NCBI RefSeq assembly: GCF_039555335.1
Contig: NC_092628.1
Span: forward strand, 74,588,713-74,652,712
Length of the DNA: 64,000 nt
Source: Amphiura filiformis
Lineage: Eukaryota > Echinodermata > Ophiuroidea > Amphilepidida > Amphiuridae
Reading direction: 5' to 3'
The notes under the pieces were generated by a model. It was not told the origin of the DNA. It saw only the letters and a list, made by a program, of their open reading frames with translations, and searched no databases. Shown piece by piece: positions 25,301 to 31,300 of this stretch (the stretch's first letter is position 1; each line of letters opens with the position of its first letter). Made by a program: the position numbers and the translations under genes.

Positions 25301-28300
25301 ATTAAGAAACGACGAAGTGGTTGTGAACGCGTTTGTCGATGTTTCCACCACACGGAAATAAGGTGAGAATAAAATATGATTTAAGAAACAAGACATTCCA
25401 GACAAAATTCATGTCTGTTCAATCTTACAATGTTTTTCGCATATTATAATTTATGATAGGCTATCATTTTAATTATTACAGAAATAATCGAACAGAATAA
25501 ACTACTTTTCGAAATCGCGGCTTGACAGCACAACCAGTTACCGAATCCATTTTAATTTGAATATTTTCTAGTTCGCGAATCCATTGTTATATCGGATGAA
25601 ACTTAGCTGATAAATAGTGGATGATCTTAGTCATTCAGTAGTTTTGGGAATTTAATCAAATACTGGAACTTTATTTTTGCAACTTTGCGACGTTGTGTCT
25701 CGGACCACCAGACTTCATCAGGCAACTAACCCGCTGGGCTGGTCACGTGATAGATGGCTGGGTATCGTCCCGATGGCCCGGTCGCATGTATGAGATAAGT
25801 TAAAGCGGAGTCTCCCTTTCTTGTTCAGTGATGGTTGCTCAATGCGCTCCCAAATGGCTTCTTTTATGCCTCTCCTCAGCGGCTTATGTTGGAGAAACCA
25901 AACAGGCTCTTAAACCCGTATTGGCCAACAGAGGAGATTCAGTACCAATGAAGCGCAAAACTCCGCTGTGTACCTCCATCTAACGGATAACTGGACACTC
26001 AATCTACAACGAGGAAGTCGTTATTCTGGATAAGGAGGAACAGTGGCATTAGAGAGGCATAAAAGAAGCCATTTGGGAGCGCATTGAGCAACCATCACTG
26101 AACAAGAAAGTGGGACTCCGCTGTAACTTATCTCATGCATGGGACAGGGCCAGCAAGGTGATACCTAGCCATCGTGACCAGCCCATCGGGTCAGTTACCT
26201 GATGAAGTCTAGTGGTTCCAGACGCAACGTCGCAAAGTTGCAAAAGGTAAATTCCAGTATTTGATTAAATTCCAAAAAAGCTTAGCTGATGTGCAATGCA
26301 TTTTGGGCAGGTTGACAGCTAAATGTACCATGCAGAGTATCGGGCTGAAAACACGATTATAGCTTAATATCCCATGATGCAATGGCAAAACATCGCATGA
26401 TCTGATCACATGCAAATAAGGGCATGACACATCCATATAAGGGCATAAAGCTGTCACAGATATATAAGTCAAAGGAGTTACATAAAAAGCATAACTTTGC
26501 TCCTATCGTAATTAATTCGTCACCCGCAAGACATAGTGGCGTATCACGAAAATGGCCATTTTGAGATAATTGCATCTGAAGTTTTTGCAACTTTTAACCG
26601 TTTGTCATACATTGCCTCGTTTAAAATGTCCCCTTTTCTTGAATGGATATGAAAATATAAATATTTAAGATACATTTAATGTATAAAATACATTGTTGTC
26701 ATTCACCAATTAATTGTAATTAGTCATTAAACGTATACGCCAGTATGTCTAATTTTTTTAAACTTATACGCCAGTATGTCTAATTTTTTCATGATGCGGT
26801 CATGTCTACAGTAGAATTCATCTCGACCTTTGCAGGACTTAAACCCCATTAAAAGCTATTAAACCAAGATAACACTCATTGAAACAGCTCAACTGATTAA
26901 ATCGGATCTTCTCTGGTTGTGCACATGTGTCTGTTTTATATGTGCGGTATCGCTATAAGGTGCTATAATACAGCTTCAGTTGGGTAACTGATTATAAAGG
27001 AAACGCAAGGAAACAATGGTATTGGACCTTTGTTCACGAAATGAGACAATGGCCTGCTTTTTGTTAACCAGCATTCTTGAAAATGAGCAACATAATGATT
27101 GTTGACTTAACACGGTTTGGAAATAATTTCTTCATATTTTTGGTGTTATCTGTCGTTTACATATCCTTCCTAAAACACAAAAGTGCGACTATTTCCAAAC
27201 ACCTAAATTAGCTAAAAATTTAGGACATGTTACAAAACTATATTTTCTAGAATTTCATAGAATAGTTTAAATGTAGCTTGTGCCGATTTTTGTGGCATCC
27301 TTCAGAACGGAGCGGTCCGTTACCAATATAGCTCAATATTTTCGGTCAAATCTCCATTCAATTAACACGGGGAGCGCTAGCTATGAGCTAGCTATGCTTT
27401 GCCCTCACTCATATTCTACGAAAGTGCGACTATTTCTGAACATCTAACCTAGCTGTAATTTTAGGTCATGTTAGAGAAATATATTTGCTAGAAGTTTGGA
27501 GAATAGTTTAAATATTGGCCGGTTATTTTTCACACAGTGATGTTAACTAGGCAAATGCAATATACTTCTAACATACACTATTTGTAAAGGTCGCGCGTCA
27601 ATGGTGAGAGCACTGTGTATTGTGTATAGGAAAACGGACAGTAACTGCAGTATGTGAAACATTTTTCTCCATTCAAAATTGACATCCGACACGTGATACG
27701 CCAGTATGTCGAATAATAGTTGAATTCATATCCATATTGGCCACACAGCCGCGATATACCAAAATAGTGGTGTATGTCACATATAATTGCGACATAGTGG
27801 CGTATGTCACTGATACGCCACAAAACAAGGGGAATGTTGTACACAATAGTTCCATTGAGTGAGATACGTCAAACCTAATTAGTGATAATACTTTATTAAT
27901 TAATGACATGCATGTCTTGAAAGTTTGTCAGAATGTAGAGCTTTATACATAGATTATGAAACTTATGAAAGATTATTATCTCATTTTGTCAAAAATGGCT
28001 GATACGCCACTATGTCTTGGGAGCGACGAATTGTATACAAATTTGTTGTTATTTGGTTCTCTTGTGCTTTTAATATCGTATCTTTCAGCAAACAAAGAAT
28101 TATGGATAAATTGAGCGAAACTGAAAACCAAACAAAGCAAAAGGTACGTCTATTTTGAATGGTAATTTGCACCGCATGCGCTATATATATATCTTTAAAA
28201 TAATTTCAGACATGCTATGACCACATACCCTAGAAAAGTGTCTGTGCTATTACTCGGGGATTCAGCACTTATTTCTTTGGATTAACAAATATGCTGTTTA

Positions 28301-31300
28301 ACCAAATGAAACACACCCGAACCCTAATCCTTTAGTTGGCCCGTACTGGCCGGCAATAAAATAGCAATTTAGATAGTCTTGATTTTGGCAGGGTATGTTA
28401 GTTTACTAAAGTACATAACAATCGTGTAAACACAGAATTTTGAAAATGATTGAGGGTGTCCTCCTCAGCAAATGTTATAATATGGCTTTAATATCATATT
28501 CATAAGTAATATTTCTCTTAACTCTTTTAGGAGAGACGAGACGAGAGCCAGGAAACCGGTGTGTTAAGTAGTTTAACTCATATACTTTGGCCAGAGGCAG
28601 ATGCATACGGCACAGGTTTTTCCCTGTAATACGCTCTATAGGATTAATCTTTTCGCTCTTTAAACATCGCCATCTATCAGTATAAACGATTTACGTCTAA
28701 TTGCCTTCAATCTATAGTTAGTGGTCGTTCATGATTATAACCGCGTAGAACCTTTTGTTACTTAAGGAAAGTGCTCTATAGGCCTATGTGATTGATTGCA
28801 AATCGATAATTCGCGGCTTCGCGACTGATTGTAGATCACTATGAATCGGAGGAGCCTTTTGTAAGCTATTTACAATAGCTACCTTCTGATTACGTTTCCA
28901 TATCAGGCCAAAAGGATGTATGCTTTGTGTCAGATGTATGTACTGTACTTCTTTTGTCCCGAAGCTTTATTCTAAAAAGTACAGATAAAACGCACTCTTC
29001 TTTTGGATTTTTGAGACAAGAACTATTTTGTGTGCAAGATAACACAGATAGATTTTCTTTGGAGACTTTAAATTAGGAAATCTGTACCATAAACTAATCA
29101 ATGGCTAATATAGTTATATACCCCTAAATTAAACATACCAGACGGTCTAAATGAATTTCGGAATATTCCTAACAAAGAAAAAGCACTTTTAAATGTTTCT
29201 GCGATTCATGGAAGCCGCCATGATAGCTGCTTGCGAATCCTTTCTGCCACAAGCGGTAGTGTAACCTTTCACACAGACCCACGGCGAGCGTGTGTTGCTA
29301 TGGCATTCGCGACCCCCACAGCGAATTTTGGTTTTTATTGCTGTTTTTACTTTTCGTTCTCAAAAGACATTGTTGATCATAAATATTACTTAAAATACAT
29401 TTTTTATGTTCTTCTGTAGTTTTATGGGTAAAAATTGTCGCGTTTTCTTTTGAACGAATGTTGAATCTGAACTTTGGTAGTATTCGCTTCGTGTCACCAA
29501 AGTTCACGAGGGACGAGGCTCGTGGCAAGGATTTCGCTGGTTTCAAAATCGGGGTACCGTTACAGCGTAATAAAATACATCGGGTATCAATATGGCCGCC
29601 ACCATGGATTACAAACTGATCGCTGATTGTCGTAAGGAATTAAGAATTTCTCCTTTATTTGGACGTATATAAGCTTGGGACTTTTACTGTTTGTCGTTTT
29701 TATTATTACTGCAACTATATAGCCATTGATTAGTTTATGGTACAGATTTCCTTTAAATTCCTTGTAAATCGTCAGTTTTACCGAGGTTTGTTGTAATTTT
29801 TCGTTTCCATGAAAGTGGTCAAGAAACAAAATCAAAAATATCACATTTTTGGCCGGCAAATTAAAATTTTATTCAGGCTATCTAATTGCAGCTTCGACTT
29901 TAAAGTAAAGATATATGTGGGACATTTCATATTTCTTTGAGGAGTTTTCTGAATGTTTATGTCAAAAAGATCATGGTTCAATACAAAACAATCACCAAAA
30001 ATATTAATTTTGCATTCTCCATAGAGTTGTACACATTTTTGATTTCGCATGTATAATGACTTATGTACAACTCTATGGAGAATGCAAACCTTACTGATGT
30101 GTTGAAGCCATCGAGTCCCAAAGCCAATATCTCTCAGAAATGTTGTCCAAGGACATATTTTCAACATACCTGAAGTTGATAGTGGATCAAAATGCCTGAC
30201 ATTGGTTTTCAGGGGGGTCAAAATGCACAAAAAATGTACAATTGGGGTTTTGCATGGGTAATATCTCAGCTAAAAATATTCTAATAGGCTTAATATTGGT
30301 TAAGAGTAATGTCCTACCAAAGGGCTCTGACTAGCAAAAAAATGGACAGTAAAATTATTTTTACTTTTGGAGTTTTGACCCCCAAAGTTGGTCCCGGATG
30401 GACGAAGTTGCATTTTGAGGGCCCTATATCTTTTAAAGTAAAGGAGTTACAAGTTTTCTGATGCCAGATTTGAATTCTACACAAATAAGTACCCCAGGAT
30501 ACATACTTTTAAAGTTGTAAATGGTTCCTTTATACATTCATGGACCTCCAAACATCGTCTTTCGCGTTGCGACACATTTTTACGCTGACCCCTCTAAATT
30601 TCAAATTGATGCCACGGGAAAACGAAATGGAGTATGAAGCTCAAATTTTCGGAATTTTACTTTCTCATCAATATCTACCAACACACAGAAAAAAAAAAAA
30701 ATTGAAGAGGTGCTGCGGTGCACATCCCTGGAGTTGACATGGAATGGGCCAGATAAGATCTTCTGTAGATTACCATATCAAAAGAATTTCGTAGTTTTAT
30801 CAAGCAAGTTTCTAAGTGTGCCCCTAATCGTGGTTTGTATAGAATTGAGGCTATAGCTTTGTTTGCTAGTAACCAATGACATAGCCGCTATACGATATTA
30901 ATTAAAAACAGGTCACCGCTAGAGGCGCTGCATTTAAGACGCAGCCTAAAAAGTTTATTACGGGACAAAACAGATGTGACCGTCGGTGCATACCAAAAGG
31001 ATGGCACGGTAGTTTGAAATGCCAAATAACCAAAAGGATAGCACGGTAGTTTAACATGCCAAACAAACATGATAAACAGGACCACTTGAAAGTGAATCTG
31101 ATCTTTTGATTTCTGCAATAAACTTTAGGGGTCGATGAGGATTTTTTGTCTAAAGTGCAAAAGTCCAACGCCTCAACGCAAATATTTATTAGGTACAGTA
31201 GCGTGCCTAGACTACCCCGTAGTCCACTTGCCCATTGTGCATACTCTGGATATTGTATTTAAGCTTAAAACTCTGATTTAATTAATGTGTGCACAATTGA

